Source of the DNA: an uncultured Acetatifactor sp.
GTDB taxonomy: Bacteria > Bacillota > Clostridia > Lachnospirales > Lachnospiraceae
Assembly: GCA_947594835.1 (NCBI GenBank)
Contig: CANQEH010000014.1
Coordinates: 1-64,000 of the forward strand
Reading direction: 5' to 3'
Length of the DNA: 64,000 nt
Numbering within the stretch: the stretch's first letter is position 1; each line of letters opens with the position of its first letter. Under the pieces are notes generated by a model, which was not told where the DNA came from, made no database searches, and saw only the letters and a list, made by a program, of their open reading frames with translations. The position numbers and the translations under genes are program-made. Positions 53,702 to 62,919 of this stretch are shown one piece after another.

Positions 53702-54916
53702 ATGGCAGGCGCCACAACCTTTAAATATGAGATCGTGGACGCGGGCGGCAAGCTGAGAAAGGGCACCATTGACTCGGTCAATCAGGATGCGGCCGCCGCG
53801 GCCTTAAAAGCCCAGGGAAATTTTGTGGTTTCCCTAAAACCCGCCAACGTCATGGAAAGGGATCTGGAGATCCATATCGGCAGGGCGGTGAAGCCCCGGG
53901 AACTCAGCATTTTCTGCAGGCAGTTCCAGAGCATCCTAAACGCAGGCGTCACTGTGATCGAGGCGCTGGGGATGCTGGGGGAGCAGACGGAAAACAAGGC
54001 GTTCCAGAAAGCCATCCTGAATGTGCGGGACGCGGTGCAGAAGGGCGAGACCCTGTCAAACGCCATGGCGGCTTACCCAAAGATTTTTCCCAACATCATG
54101 CTGCACATGGTGGCGGCGGGAGAGGCGTCGGGAAGCCTGGACGTGGCCTTCGACCGGATCGGGCGGCAGTTTGAAAAGGACGCACATCTGGCGGGGCTCG
54201 TGGGAAAGAGCATGATCTATCCGATTGTGCTCATCGTGGTCATCATCGCTGTGGTGGCCATCATGATGATTAAGATCGTGCCCACCTTTACGGCCACGTT
54301 TTCCCAGGTGGGGGCGGAGTTGCCGGCGATCACCAGGGCCGTCATGGGCGTCAGCGATTTTCTGGTGGGTTCCTGGTATTATTTTCTGGGCGGCATCGCA
54401 GTTTTCATCCTGCTGCTCAGGGAAGTGAAAAAGACCGAGTGGGGCGCTTTGTTCTTTGGGCGGCTGAGCTTAAGGCTCCCCCTCTTTGGCAGTCTGACCA
54501 TCAAGTCCGCCAGCGCAAACCTGGCCAGGACATTGAGCACATTGATGGCGGCTGGTATTTCTCTGATGGAGTCCGTCAAGCTGGTACAGCGGATCGTGAA
54601 AAACGCCGTCGTCCAGCAGGCTCTGAAGCAGGCGGAAAAGGATGTGACGGAAGGACGGACCCTGTCCGCGTCCCTGGAGGATACCGACGTCTTTCCCCCC
54701 ATGGTGTATCACATGATACGGATCGGGGAGGAGACCGGTAATCTGGAGAGTATGCTGGATAAGATCTCCGACTATTACGAGGAAGAGGTGGAGATGGCCA
54801 CCCAATCCCTGATGGCGGCGCTGGAACCGCTGCTCATCGTCATGATGGCGCTCATCGTGGTGCCCATCCTCTTAGCCATCATGACCCCGATGTTCAGCCT
54901 GTACAACAGCCTGTAA
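53702..54916 (+). CDS. pilC: Type IV pilus inner-membrane platform protein PilC
   Basis: 404 residues. GspF/PilC fold: ELSIFCRQFQSILNAGVTVI, NVRDAVQKGETLSNAM, and RIGRQFEKDAHLAGLVGKSM in the first half, with repeated platform structure in the second (ISLMESVKLVQRIVKNAVV, MVYHMIRIGEETGNLESMLD). Three membrane helices at about 165-195, 215-240 and 370-400. The start has GGAAGGTGAGGA before the ATG. It sits between PilB and the pilin and couples the motor to pilin extraction. Confidence 0.95.
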   Translation: MAGATTFKYEIVDAGGKLRKGTIDSVNQDAAAAALKAQGNFVVSLKPANVMERDLEIHIGRAVKPRELSIFCRQFQSILNAGVTVIEALGMLGEQTENKAFQKAILNVRDAVQKGETLSNAMAAYPKIFPNIMLHMVAAGEASGSLDVAFDRIGRQFEKDAHLAGLVGKSMIYPIVLIVVIIAVVAIMMIKIVPTFTATFSQVGAELPAITRAVMGVSDFLVGSWYYFLGGIAVFILLLREVKKTEWGALFFGRLSLRLPLFGSLTIKSASANLARTLSTLMAAGISLMESVKLVQRIVKNAVVQQALKQAEKDVTEGRTLSASLEDTDVFPPMVYHMIRIGEETGNLESMLDKISDYYEEEVEMATQSLMAALEPLLIVMMALIVVPILLAIMTPMFSLYNSL

Positions 54917-55001
54917 CGGGGCGGCTGGAAGATCACCGGCGGTCTGCCGCGGACCGCTTGATGATAGATGTAAAATATTATGGGAAAAGGAGAAGGTAAA
55001 C

Positions 55002-55529
55002 ATGAAACAGGAAAAGAAAATGCAAAAGAATCTCTTCCGCAAGGAAAATGGCAACAAGGGTTTCTCCCTGGTCGAGCTGATCATCGTGATGGCAATCATG
55101 GCGATCCTGACCGGTATCGTGGGGACACAGGTGGTGCCTTACATCAATAAGGCAAAGGAGGCGAAGGATCTGCAGATCATCAGTGCCTTTGGCACGGCGG
55201 CGGTTTCTGCTTACACGTTCCATGCAGAGGAGTTTCCCGCAGATAAAGTTACAATTGTCATAGGCACTGCAAACGGAGTTAGTGAATCAAGTAAAGGTGT
55301 AGAAACTACCTGGAAGAGTGAAATCAGCACATTGACAGGTTATACGGATATTAACGCAGTCAAGAATGCAATGACCTCTGATCTTAAGACTACTCTAACA
55401 GGTATTGCCATTGTGTTTGACCCCGCTGCTGGCACAATTACAGCAAATGCTTATGACGCCTCTGGGACAGTACTGGAGCCCGTGACGTCCTTTATCGGTG
55501 CCACTGCCACACCGGGCGCCGGCGGCTGA
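55002..55529 (+). CDS. pilA: Major type IV prepilin PilA with AT-rich exposed region
   Basis: 175 residues. A 20-residue leader MKQEKKMQKNLFRKENGNKG precedes the cleavage site, then FSLVELIIVMAIMAILTG with Glu5 in place and a hydrophobic spine. A charged segment (NKAKEAKDLQIISAF) continues the helix; the remaining 110 residues are Thr/Ser/Ala/Asp-rich and beta-like. The base composition changes: 55261-55440 is 76 of 180 GC (42%) against about 58% in neighbours, and codon use shifts with it. The variable globular part may have been replaced by recombination. AAAAGGAGAAGG gives a strong ribosome site. Order (after platform, before peptidase) suggests the major pilin. Confidence 0.92.
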   Translation: MKQEKKMQKNLFRKENGNKGFSLVELIIVMAIMAILTGIVGTQVVPYINKAKEAKDLQIISAFGTAAVSAYTFHAEEFPADKVTIVIGTANGVSESSKGVETTWKSEISTLTGYTDINAVKNAMTSDLKTTLTGIAIVFDPAAGTITANAYDASGTVLEPVTSFIGATATPGAGG

Positions 55530-55544
55530 CGTTCGTTTACCCGC

Positions 55545-55566
55545 GGACGGGCGGCAAAACCCGTCC
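55545..55566 (+). other. Hairpin between pilA and pilD
   Basis: Perfect 7-base stem GGACGGG (55545-55551) with CCCGTCC (55560-55566) and an 8-base loop, no T run. It could stabilise the pilA message or lower read-through, giving excess pilin. Confidence 0.5.
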
Positions 55567-55608
55567 AATGGATTTGAATCAAAAGGATAAAGGAGGAATC
55601 CACAGTCT

Positions 55609-56379
55609 ATGCCGGAACATTCCGCAATCCTGCTCTATCTGGTCATTTTCCTATACGGAATCCTCATCGGCAGTTTTGTGAATGTGTGCATCCTGCGGCT
55701 TCCGGCGGGGGAGAGCCTGCTTGCAGGCTCCCACTGCACGCGCTGCGGACACAGGCTTTCCTGGTATGACCTGTTTCCTCTGTTTTCTTACTTATGGCTC
55801 AAGGGCAGATGCCGGTACTGCGGGGCAGGGATCTCCCCCCAGTACCCTCTGGTGGAAGCGTTGAACGGGGCGCTGTATGTGACCGTTTTTCTGGCGGAGG
55901 GCGTCTGCCCAAAGAGCGTACTGCACTGTCTGATGGCGTCTGCCCTGCTGGTGATCAGCGTGGTGGACTGGCGGACGTTTGAGATCCCCCCGTCCTGCAG
56001 TCTGTTCCTGCTTCTCTTGGGGGTGGCGGGGACTGCGCTGGATCTGCCCCATCTGTGGGAACATCTGATCGGGCTGATCCTGGTGTCCGGCTTTTTGTAT
56101 TTGATCTACCTTTTCTCCAGCGGCAGGGCCGTGGGGGGAGGGGATGTGAAACTGATGGGGGCGGCGGGCCTTCTTCTGGGCTGGAAGCTGATTTTGCTCT
56201 CATTCTTTCTGGGATGTATCTTAGGCTCCGTGATCCATGTGATCCGCATGAAGGTAAGCAAGGCGGATCGGGTATTGGCCATGGGGCCTTATCTGGCGGC
56301 AGGAATTTTTATCTGCGCACTGTGGGGGGAACGTTTTCTGGACTGGTATCTGCGCCTTGCGCTGGGAAACGCTCCGTGA
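55609..56379 (+). CDS. pilD: Type IV prepilin peptidase PilD
   Basis: 256 residues, A24 aspartic membrane protease. Segments of the family are visible: GSFVNVCILRLP, a zinc-binding set CTRCGH and CRYCG (Cys43/46/68/71), catalytic Asp120 in SVVDWRTFEIP and Asp179 in GGGDVKLMGAAG. About seven membrane helices. It removes the leader from all prepilins in this cluster and methylates the new N-terminus. AAAGGAGGA precedes the ATG by about 11 bases. Confidence 0.95.
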   Translation: MPEHSAILLYLVIFLYGILIGSFVNVCILRLPAGESLLAGSHCTRCGHRLSWYDLFPLFSYLWLKGRCRYCGAGISPQYPLVEALNGALYVTVFLAEGVCPKSVLHCLMASALLVISVVDWRTFEIPPSCSLFLLLLGVAGTALDLPHLWEHLIGLILVSGFLYLIYLFSSGRAVGGGDVKLMGAAGLLLGWKLILLSFFLGCILGSVIHVIRMKVSKADRVLAMGPYLAAGIFICALWGERFLDWYLRLALGNAP

Positions 56380-56427
56380 GGGGGCGGTGCCTTTTCGGAA
56401 TCAGAAAAACTAGGAGTTGCACACGAC

Positions 56428-58065
56428 ATGGCGAAGAAGGTTTTGACAATTGAACTGGGGGCATGGTGGACCAAGGTCGTCCTGACGGAGCCCTACAAGC
56501 GCTTCCCGCAGATTCTGGATCTGTTTTATTTCCGCACCCCGGAACACACGGTGGAGGACGGATTTGTACGGGATCGGGAGACGTTTCTGGCGGCCCTTCA
56601 GGAGGAGCTGGCAGCCCGCAGGATCACGGTGCGGGACGTGATCTTTATCATCAATTCCACCAAGGTCATCATCCGGGAAGTCTCCATCCCCTTTGTGAAG
56701 GATAGACTGCTTCCCAGCGTGGTGGAAACCCAGGCCAAAGAATTTTTCCCCATGGATATCTCCAACTATACCATTTCTTTCCGAAAGATGGAGGAGTACA
56801 CCGAGGAGGAGAAAAAGAAGCTGAAGCTTCTGCTGATCGCCGTCCCGGACAATCTCCTGAACAATTACAGGGCCCTGGCGGAAAACGGGGGCTTTTCGGT
56901 GGAATCCTACGAGTACATCGGAAACGCCGCGGTATCCTTTGCCAAGGCCAATTACGAGGGAAACAGCGTGCTGGTGCAGCTGGATGAAAACGAGACCATC
57001 ATCAGCATTATCGTCAATAAAAAGACAGTGTTCCAGCGGGTGGCCCCAAACGGCTACGGCTCCACCCTGGCCACCGTGCTGGATCACCCGGTTCTGGGGG
57101 CCCAGGACGAGTCCAGCGCCTATTATTTCCTCATCACCCACGACGTTTTGTTCAAGCGGCCCCGGGTGGTCAATTCCGGCTCCAGGGCGGACGAGAGGAA
57201 GCAGGCGGAGCTGGACAATGCGTACACGGAGATCCGGGACGCCTTGAGCTATCACATCCGGGTGGTGTACACCGCCATCGAATACTATTTAAACCAGTCC
57301 AAAAAAGAGTTCCACGGGGTGCTCAGGCTGGTGGGCGACGGCGCCAGGATCGCGGGCCTTGCCAAATTATTCGCGGATGAGATCAATCTGGAGGTAGCTC
57401 CCTCCGACGCCATCTCCCAGGTTCGCCTGTCAAAGCACATCTCCCTGGAGGAGGCTTCGGAGGTAGATTTTACCGCCGCCATCGGAGCAGGCATCTCTCC
57501 CCTGGGGATTAAACCCAGGGAACAGGCGGCCAGGGAGGCGAAAAAGAGCAACTTAAAGGCCGCTTATGTGCTGTTTGCCGGGTCGGCTGCGGCCAGCGTG
57601 GCGCTGGTGGCCACAGGGTGGCTGCGATACAGCCTGGCGGCTGCGGAGGCGGACAGACTGGAAACGCGGATCGGGGAGCTTTCCTATGTGCAGCAGATTT
57701 ACGACGAAAATGTGGCGGTGACGGGCAGGGCGGCGGAGTACAGCTCCTTTGACGCCCTGACAAAAAACGAAAACGAGAGATTTTTAGACCTTCTGGCCGG
57801 GCTGGAGGCCTGCCTGCCCCGGACGGTACAGGTGCAGAGCCTGTCGGTGGCAAATGGCATGATCACCATGAGCGTGACCAGCCCGGATAAGCTGACCACC
57901 GCCCAGATGCTCATGTATTTTTACGATATGCCGGTGCTGACCAATGTGGCCATCCCCTCCATGACGGAGGGAACCACCCCTTCCGGCAGGATCCAGTGGC
58001 AGTATTCCGTGAGCGCCGTCTATGCCCCGGAAGACCCGGAGCAGACAGGACAGGAGGCAATGTAA
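56428..58065 (+). CDS. pilM: PilM-PilN fusion protein
   Basis: 545 residues. The first 370 form a PilM-type actin-like domain (MAKKVLTIELGAWWTKVVLT, FIINSTKVIIREVSIPFV, VQLDENETIISIIVNKK). A membrane segment follows (about 376-403, SAAASVALVATGW), then a PilN-like periplasm-facing part (about 405-545; NERFLDLLAGLEACLPRTVQ, TAQMLMYFYDMPVLTNVAIP). In Gram-negatives pilM and pilN are separate genes; the fusion places the actin-like domain in the cytoplasm and the beta-rich part outside. With PilO it aligns the platform. No separate pilN is present, which supports the fusion reading. Confidence 0.85.
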   Translation: MAKKVLTIELGAWWTKVVLTEPYKRFPQILDLFYFRTPEHTVEDGFVRDRETFLAALQEELAARRITVRDVIFIINSTKVIIREVSIPFVKDRLLPSVVETQAKEFFPMDISNYTISFRKMEEYTEEEKKKLKLLLIAVPDNLLNNYRALAENGGFSVESYEYIGNAAVSFAKANYEGNSVLVQLDENETIISIIVNKKTVFQRVAPNGYGSTLATVLDHPVLGAQDESSAYYFLITHDVLFKRPRVVNSGSRADERKQAELDNAYTEIRDALSYHIRVVYTAIEYYLNQSKKEFHGVLRLVGDGARIAGLAKLFADEINLEVAPSDAISQVRLSKHISLEEASEVDFTAAIGAGISPLGIKPREQAAREAKKSNLKAAYVLFAGSAAASVALVATGWLRYSLAAAEADRLETRIGELSYVQQIYDENVAVTGRAAEYSSFDALTKNENERFLDLLAGLEACLPRTVQVQSLSVANGMITMSVTSPDKLTTAQMLMYFYDMPVLTNVAIPSMTEGTTPSGRIQWQYSVSAVYAPEDPEQTGQEAM

Positions 58066-58068
58066 CCA

Positions 58069-58800
58069 ATGAAAAAAACCAAAATGTCCGATTCGGAAGT
58101 ACGGCTTCTGCTGATCTTTTTGTCGCTGCTTTTGTTCGGAGGGGCTTATTGGTTCGGGTTTCACCGGATGGTGACCAGGGCCCAGGCCATAGAGGAACAG
58201 AATCAGGCGCAGCAGAAACAGCTCAATGAACTGGAAGCCATGGTGGGCAGGCAGGGCCAGGTGGAGGAGGAGACGGAGGCGCTCAGGCAGGAGATGGAGA
58301 AAATTGTTTCCAGATACCCCTCGGCCCTGCCCACAGAAAAGGTGCTCTCCGTGATCCAGAATATGGAAGACGCCTCCGGGGCCCATATCTCCAACATCAA
58401 TTTCCAGATGGGAACCCAGCTGATGGGGTTTTCCAATACCGTGGAGGGGCAGGAGAAGCCGCCCGTGGGATATTTCTCCTCGGTGAGCATGAACTACACC
58501 GCTTCCTATGAAGCGATGAAACAGATGGTATACTATTTCAACACCCTGGCGGACCGGTGCACGGTGCCCGCCATCTCCGCGGTCTACGACCAGGAGACGG
58601 ATCAGCTTACCGGGATGGTCACCGTAAACCTGTATTATCTCACCAATACGGGCAGGGAGTATGAGGCCCCGGCGTTTGGCAGTTATCCAAACGGCGTGGA
58701 CAGCATCTTCGGAGGCGGGAGCGCCGGATGGCCCGCCGGGGAGACGGATCAGGCGGAAGGCAGCGCGGAAGATGACGCCGCCGGGGAAGGCGGGGTCTGA
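58069..58800 (+). CDS. pilO: PilO-like alignment protein
   Basis: 243 residues. One N-terminal membrane helix (about 12-30), a coiled-coil (about 40-85; EEQNQAQQKQLNELEAM), then a beta-rich extracellular domain (about 95-215; YPSALPTEKVLSVIQNMED, MNYTASYEAMKQMVYYFN) and a Gly/Ala/Glu-rich tail. This is the PilO plan. GGAGG lies about 14 bases before the start, and 3 bases follow the pilMN stop. Sequence identity to characterised PilO is low as usual; the call rests on topology and position. Confidence 0.82.
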   Translation: MKKTKMSDSEVRLLLIFLSLLLFGGAYWFGFHRMVTRAQAIEEQNQAQQKQLNELEAMVGRQGQVEEETEALRQEMEKIVSRYPSALPTEKVLSVIQNMEDASGAHISNINFQMGTQLMGFSNTVEGQEKPPVGYFSSVSMNYTASYEAMKQMVYYFNTLADRCTVPAISAVYDQETDQLTGMVTVNLYYLTNTGREYEAPAFGSYPNGVDSIFGGGSAGWPAGETDQAEGSAEDDAAGEGGV

Positions 58801-58846
58801 AACAGAAGGGCTCTGACAGTGGAAAGGCTGCGGCAGGATCGGGAGT

Positions 58847-60007
58847 ATGGAGAAAAGAAACTGGACGGACACAAGAAACTTAAAAGATGAAAACGCCGGT
58901 TTTTCCTTGATCGAAGTGATCCTGGCCATGACCATCCTGGCGCTGATTTCCATTCCTCTGATGAATTATTTTACGGATTCTCTGCGCTACAGCGCCCAGA
59001 TGGCGAACCGGCAGAAGGCCACCGCCCTGGCCCAGCAGGTCACGGAGGAGATGAAGGCGGAGACCCAGCTGATCCGGAGGGAGCCTTTGGCGGACGGGAC
59101 GGACGGCTACCAGGCGCCCCTTCTCACGGCCCAGGCCGCAGAGGGAGGCTACGGCCTTTCCATGACGGAGCCCTCCGGGAGCAGTTTCCGGACAGACGGG
59201 AAAGGGAAGGCGGTCTTTGCGGGCGCGGTAGAGTTTTCCGGGGTTTCCTATGATCTGCGGATCACCCTTGAGACGGAGGCGGCAGCCCCGCAGCAGTCCG
59301 CCGCCTACGGCGTCGATGACGCCACGGACGTGATGGGGCTCCAGCGGGATCAGCAGGCGGAGGCGGCGGTGTATTTCATGGCGGCCCAGCGCGATGACTG
59401 CGCAAAAAACGGCGGCGTTCCCTGGACATACGACCAGACCCTGGCGCACATGGGCCGGAGGGCTTATGTGGACGTCGGCTGGGAGGCGGGGAAGGGCTAT
59501 GCCGTGAAGATCTGGTATGAGTACAGCTGCCCGGAGGCCCATGCGCCGTCTGCCTCTTACCGGGGGGTTTACCTGGCGGATACCCGGGTGGAATCCCTGA
59601 AAAACATCTATCTGCTGTACGAAAAGAACGGCACGGAGAACAGGGATTATGTGAGCGTAAAGCTGGATGCGGCGGCAAAAAACGCCCTGGATCTGGCGGG
59701 GCTTCCCCTGCCGTCCCTGCATCTGATCTGCCAGGATCCGGCGGAGGACATCAGTTACCAGCTTGTGTTGGACCAGTCCGGCAGCGCGGCGCGTCTGACC
59801 GATATCCGCTCCAATATCCGCCTGGCGGACAGGACGGGAAAGGTGTCGGAGGTGATAGGCGGCGCAGAGATGGATCTGCAGGCGGAGCCGTTAATCTCCA
59901 TTGGGGCGGGCGCCCGGCTAGTGGAAATCCACACGGAGGTTTACCTGGCGGGCCATGCGGAGAGCGGGGCGGCCCTGGCGGTGATGGAGACAACGAAAGT
60001 TGAGTAA
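58847..60007 (+). CDS. Minor prepilin, PilV/GspI-like
   Basis: 386 residues. Prepilin leader ends at NAG with cleavage before FSLIEVILAM (Glu5 present), hydrophobic stretch to about 40 (FSLIEVILAMTILALISIP). A long beta-rich part follows, with a central segment of low complexity and a terminal region (EVIGGAEMDLQAEPL, GAALAVMETTKVE). Probably a tip or initiation pilin like GspI/PilV. CGGGAGT before the ATG. The size is large for a minor pilin. Confidence 0.85.
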   Translation: MEKRNWTDTRNLKDENAGFSLIEVILAMTILALISIPLMNYFTDSLRYSAQMANRQKATALAQQVTEEMKAETQLIRREPLADGTDGYQAPLLTAQAAEGGYGLSMTEPSGSSFRTDGKGKAVFAGAVEFSGVSYDLRITLETEAAAPQQSAAYGVDDATDVMGLQRDQQAEAAVYFMAAQRDDCAKNGGVPWTYDQTLAHMGRRAYVDVGWEAGKGYAVKIWYEYSCPEAHAPSASYRGVYLADTRVESLKNIYLLYEKNGTENRDYVSVKLDAAAKNALDLAGLPLPSLHLICQDPAEDISYQLVLDQSGSAARLTDIRSNIRLADRTGKVSEVIGGAEMDLQAEPLISIGAGARLVEIHTEVYLAGHAESGAALAVMETTKVE

Positions 60008-60027
60008 GTCCGCAGCGAGGTGTTGTT

Positions 60028-62235
60028 ATGGGTAATTGGTCTTTAAGAGGACAGAACCGGGGCGCTTCCCTGGTGGCGGTGCTGATCGCAATGATCTTTG
60101 TGATGACCATCGGCGGCATTGTGATGAACGTGACGGTCACCAATATCCGGATGCGGGAGGCGGAAGCCTCCTCCAAACAGAATTTTTACAGCGCCGAGGA
60201 GATTTTAGACGAGATCACCTCCGGGCTGAACCGTTCCGCCTCCGAGGCCATGAGCCAGGCCTATGCGGGAATTATGGCGGATTACCGCAATATTGTGCAG
60301 TCCGGCTCGGATCTGCAGGCTGCCTTTGCCCGGGCCTATCTGGAAAAGCTGACGGCGGTGTTTCGGGATCCGGACAAAGACGTCAAGGTGACCACGGATC
60401 CGCTGGATGTGGGGAAAGTGGACTATATGTGGGGGCATTACGACCAGAAGGAGATGACCTCACGCTGGGCCCAGGTGCGGGGCTATGATCGTGTGGAAGA
60501 ACTGACAAACAGCCAGGACTACACCTATCTGGATCACGGGGAGGAGAATCTGACCTTTACCGCAGACTTTTCAAGCGGCCTTTTCACCCTGCAGAACGTG
60601 AAGGTTTCTTACCGGGACGACCGGGGCTATGCCACCACCATCTCCACGGATCTGGTGTTCCACACCCCGGCCTTAAATTTTCAAAAGTCCGGCAGCGTGA
60701 TGGAATATATGAAGTACGCCCTGATTGCTGACCAGGGCATCCGGGCGGCGGGCGTGGGCAATGTGAACGTAAAGGGCAGCGTCTACGCGGGAGCGGAGGG
60801 CATTGTCACGGATCACAACAGCCTGCCGGTGACCTTGACCGGAAGCAATATCGTTACCCGGGGGGACATCCAGGTACAGCCCGGCTCCCGGCTGGAAATC
60901 GGGACGGGAAGCGACAGGATCTGGGCGGAGAACATTGTCACCCTGCCCCTGTCCACCACGGAAGGCGGAGATCCCGCGTCCCTGTCCATCCATGGGAACT
61001 GCTATGTGGCGGACGATCTGACGATAAACGGATACAACAGCACGGTCACCCTCCGGGGCAGCTATTACGGCTATAATTTCAAGGAAAGCTACACTGGCTC
61101 TGCGTCGGGGGACGGAAGCTCTGATTTCTCCAGCGCCATGGTGCTCAACGGGGAAGGGGGAAGGCTGGATCTGTCCGGCCTGGATTACCTGATGCTGGCG
61201 GGCCGCACCTTCCTCTCCAAGGGAAGCGGTGCAAACAGCGATATCATGCTGGGGGAATCCCTGTCTGTCAGGACGAACCAGCTTGCGTACAGCGTGCCGG
61301 AGCGGTTTCTGGATCTGACGAAGGACCCGGTCGTCTTCCAGGTGGACGGGGCGGCGGGTTATGCCGCCTCTGCGGGCGTGGGCGACGTCTCCGCCTATGT
61401 GGATCTGGGAGACCCCGTGATGGCTTACCGCTATATGGAAAACGGCGTGGAGCGGAGAAGGTATTATCTGAAATTTAAGGGCGAGCAGGAGGCCAACCAG
61501 TTTTTTACGGACTATTGGAATGCAAACACAACCAGGCTTTCCGCCTACGGGGATCCCTATGCGGTGGCGATCCAGATAGACGGCGATACGCTTTTTAGCT
61601 TAAAGGGCGATATCCTGTACCGGAACGCGGGGGATTCCTTAAGAGAGCGGCCTGTGTCCATCTCCCCCGGGGACTGGGAGCCGGACGGCGTGTATTACGT
61701 CTATGCGGACAGACTGGCAGTCAATTATATGGCGCTGCAGATGTATCTGGAGGATTCCTACCAGGGGATCGATTCTTCCCGGATCCATTTCTATAAAAAC
61801 GGAAGCGCGGGAGAAATCGACAAGACCATGGACCCGCTGGTGGAAAACCTGATCTGGACAGAGGAGATCACGGAGAACAGATCTGTGACAAACGCGGAGG
61901 GGGATACGGTCAATATCGTGAAAAACGACGGAGCCGGCGCTTATCCGGTGACGGCGGGACGGGGCGTCGTGGTGGCCACCGGGGACGTGCAGGTGAAGGG
62001 AAATTTTACCGGCATGATTATCGCCGGGGGAACCATTCAATTTGACAACAATGTCACCGTCACGGCGGATGAGCTTCTGGTGGCGAAGCTGTTTGCCGAG
62101 GACGCTGCCCGGGAGGAGGGCCCTGTGTTTGCGAATCTCTTCAAGGGGTACAGCATAGCTGGGGGAAGCGTCGTGAGCACAGAGCAGACGAGCCAGTATC
62201 TGACGTATGAAAACTGGACCCGGACGGAGGAATGA
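60028..62235 (+). CDS. Very large prepilin-like protein without Glu5, PilX/GspK-like
   Basis: 735 residues. The N-terminus has NRG followed by ASLVAVLIAMIFVMTIGG: a prepilin-like leader, but position 5 after the cleavage site is Ala rather than Glu, as in GspK and PilX at the pilus tip. The ectodomain contains coiled-coil-like helix (about 50-80), a beta-helix-like region (about 225-370; GVGNVNVKGSVYAGAEG, IHGNCYVADDLTING) and bactofilin-like repeats near the end (VVVATGDVQVKGNFTGMII). It may be a tip adhesin. Ribosome site GCGAGGTG. Largest protein of the pilus cluster. Confidence 0.8.
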   Translation: MGNWSLRGQNRGASLVAVLIAMIFVMTIGGIVMNVTVTNIRMREAEASSKQNFYSAEEILDEITSGLNRSASEAMSQAYAGIMADYRNIVQSGSDLQAAFARAYLEKLTAVFRDPDKDVKVTTDPLDVGKVDYMWGHYDQKEMTSRWAQVRGYDRVEELTNSQDYTYLDHGEENLTFTADFSSGLFTLQNVKVSYRDDRGYATTISTDLVFHTPALNFQKSGSVMEYMKYALIADQGIRAAGVGNVNVKGSVYAGAEGIVTDHNSLPVTLTGSNIVTRGDIQVQPGSRLEIGTGSDRIWAENIVTLPLSTTEGGDPASLSIHGNCYVADDLTINGYNSTVTLRGSYYGYNFKESYTGSASGDGSSDFSSAMVLNGEGGRLDLSGLDYLMLAGRTFLSKGSGANSDIMLGESLSVRTNQLAYSVPERFLDLTKDPVVFQVDGAAGYAASAGVGDVSAYVDLGDPVMAYRYMENGVERRRYYLKFKGEQEANQFFTDYWNANTTRLSAYGDPYAVAIQIDGDTLFSLKGDILYRNAGDSLRERPVSISPGDWEPDGVYYVYADRLAVNYMALQMYLEDSYQGIDSSRIHFYKNGSAGEIDKTMDPLVENLIWTEEITENRSVTNAEGDTVNIVKNDGAGAYPVTAGRGVVVATGDVQVKGNFTGMIIAGGTIQFDNNVTVTADELLVAKLFAEDAAREEGPVFANLFKGYSIAGGSVVSTEQTSQYLTYENWTRTEE

Positions 62236-62288
62236 GCTCCCGGGAGGACTGAAAAACGAAACAGGGCGGAAGCCGGATCGGAGAAGCC

Positions 62289-62843
62289 ATGGGCGCGCAG
62301 GGACGCAATGTCTGGAAAAATCATATAGGGGACAGGGCGGGGTTTTCCCTGGTGGAGCTGGTGGTGGTGATCGCCGTGATGGCCGTGCTGGCCGGAGCCT
62401 CCGTCTCATTGATGGGATATCTGCGCTACGCGGACACAGAAAAGGCTGTGGCGGCGGTGACGGATCGTCTGGAGAGCCAGCGGATCACCGCGATGAGCCA
62501 GGGCGACGTCCAGTACCTGTATCTCTACCAGCTCTCCGACGGATACTATATGAAGGTGCTGGCGGGGAGCGGGGGAAAGTTAGACAGCTTCAACGGCGCC
62601 CTGCTTGACCACAGCGGTGTCAAGGTATGCGGGAAGGGCATGGAGATCCGCATCGGCAGCTCCACGGGCGCCCGTATCGCCGGGAACGCCATCGCCCGTA
62701 TCGCCTATACCAGAAGCGGCGTTTTCTCAGAGGATACCAACCTCTTTTCGGGAACCGAAACCCAGGCGAAACTGGTGTTTTTGGGGAACAACCCACGCAG
62801 CATCTGCCTGGTGAAGGGGACGGGGAAGGTGTTTGAGGAGTGA
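62289..62843 (+). CDS. Minor prepilin, FimT/GspH-like
   Basis: 184 residues. Leader MGAQGRNVWKNHIGDRAG, then FSLVELVVVIAVMAVLAG with Glu5. The globular part (about 45-184) has the GspH/FimT pattern: a long helix (YADTEKAVAAVTDRLESQRI), then beta strands (VQYLYLYQLSDGYYMKVL). One of a set of four minor pilins. Its stop (62841-62843) is just before a short tandem repeat. Confidence 0.88.
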   Translation: MGAQGRNVWKNHIGDRAGFSLVELVVVIAVMAVLAGASVSLMGYLRYADTEKAVAAVTDRLESQRITAMSQGDVQYLYLYQLSDGYYMKVLAGSGGKLDSFNGALLDHSGVKVCGKGMEIRIGSSTGARIAGNAIARIAYTRSGVFSEDTNLFSGTETQAKLVFLGNNPRSICLVKGTGKVFEE

Positions 62844-62883
62844 GAAGTCCGCGGGTGAGAAGCTGCGCGCGCCAGGGCACACC

Positions 62884-62919
62884 GGGTGTACCGGCGGATG
62901 TACCGGCGGGTGTATCGGA
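62884..62919 (+). repeat. 12-base tandem repeat, three units
   Basis: Units at 62884, 62896 and 62908 share GG-TGTACCGGC, the last diverged to TGTATCGGA. Lies between two minor prepilin genes. Confidence 0.7.
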
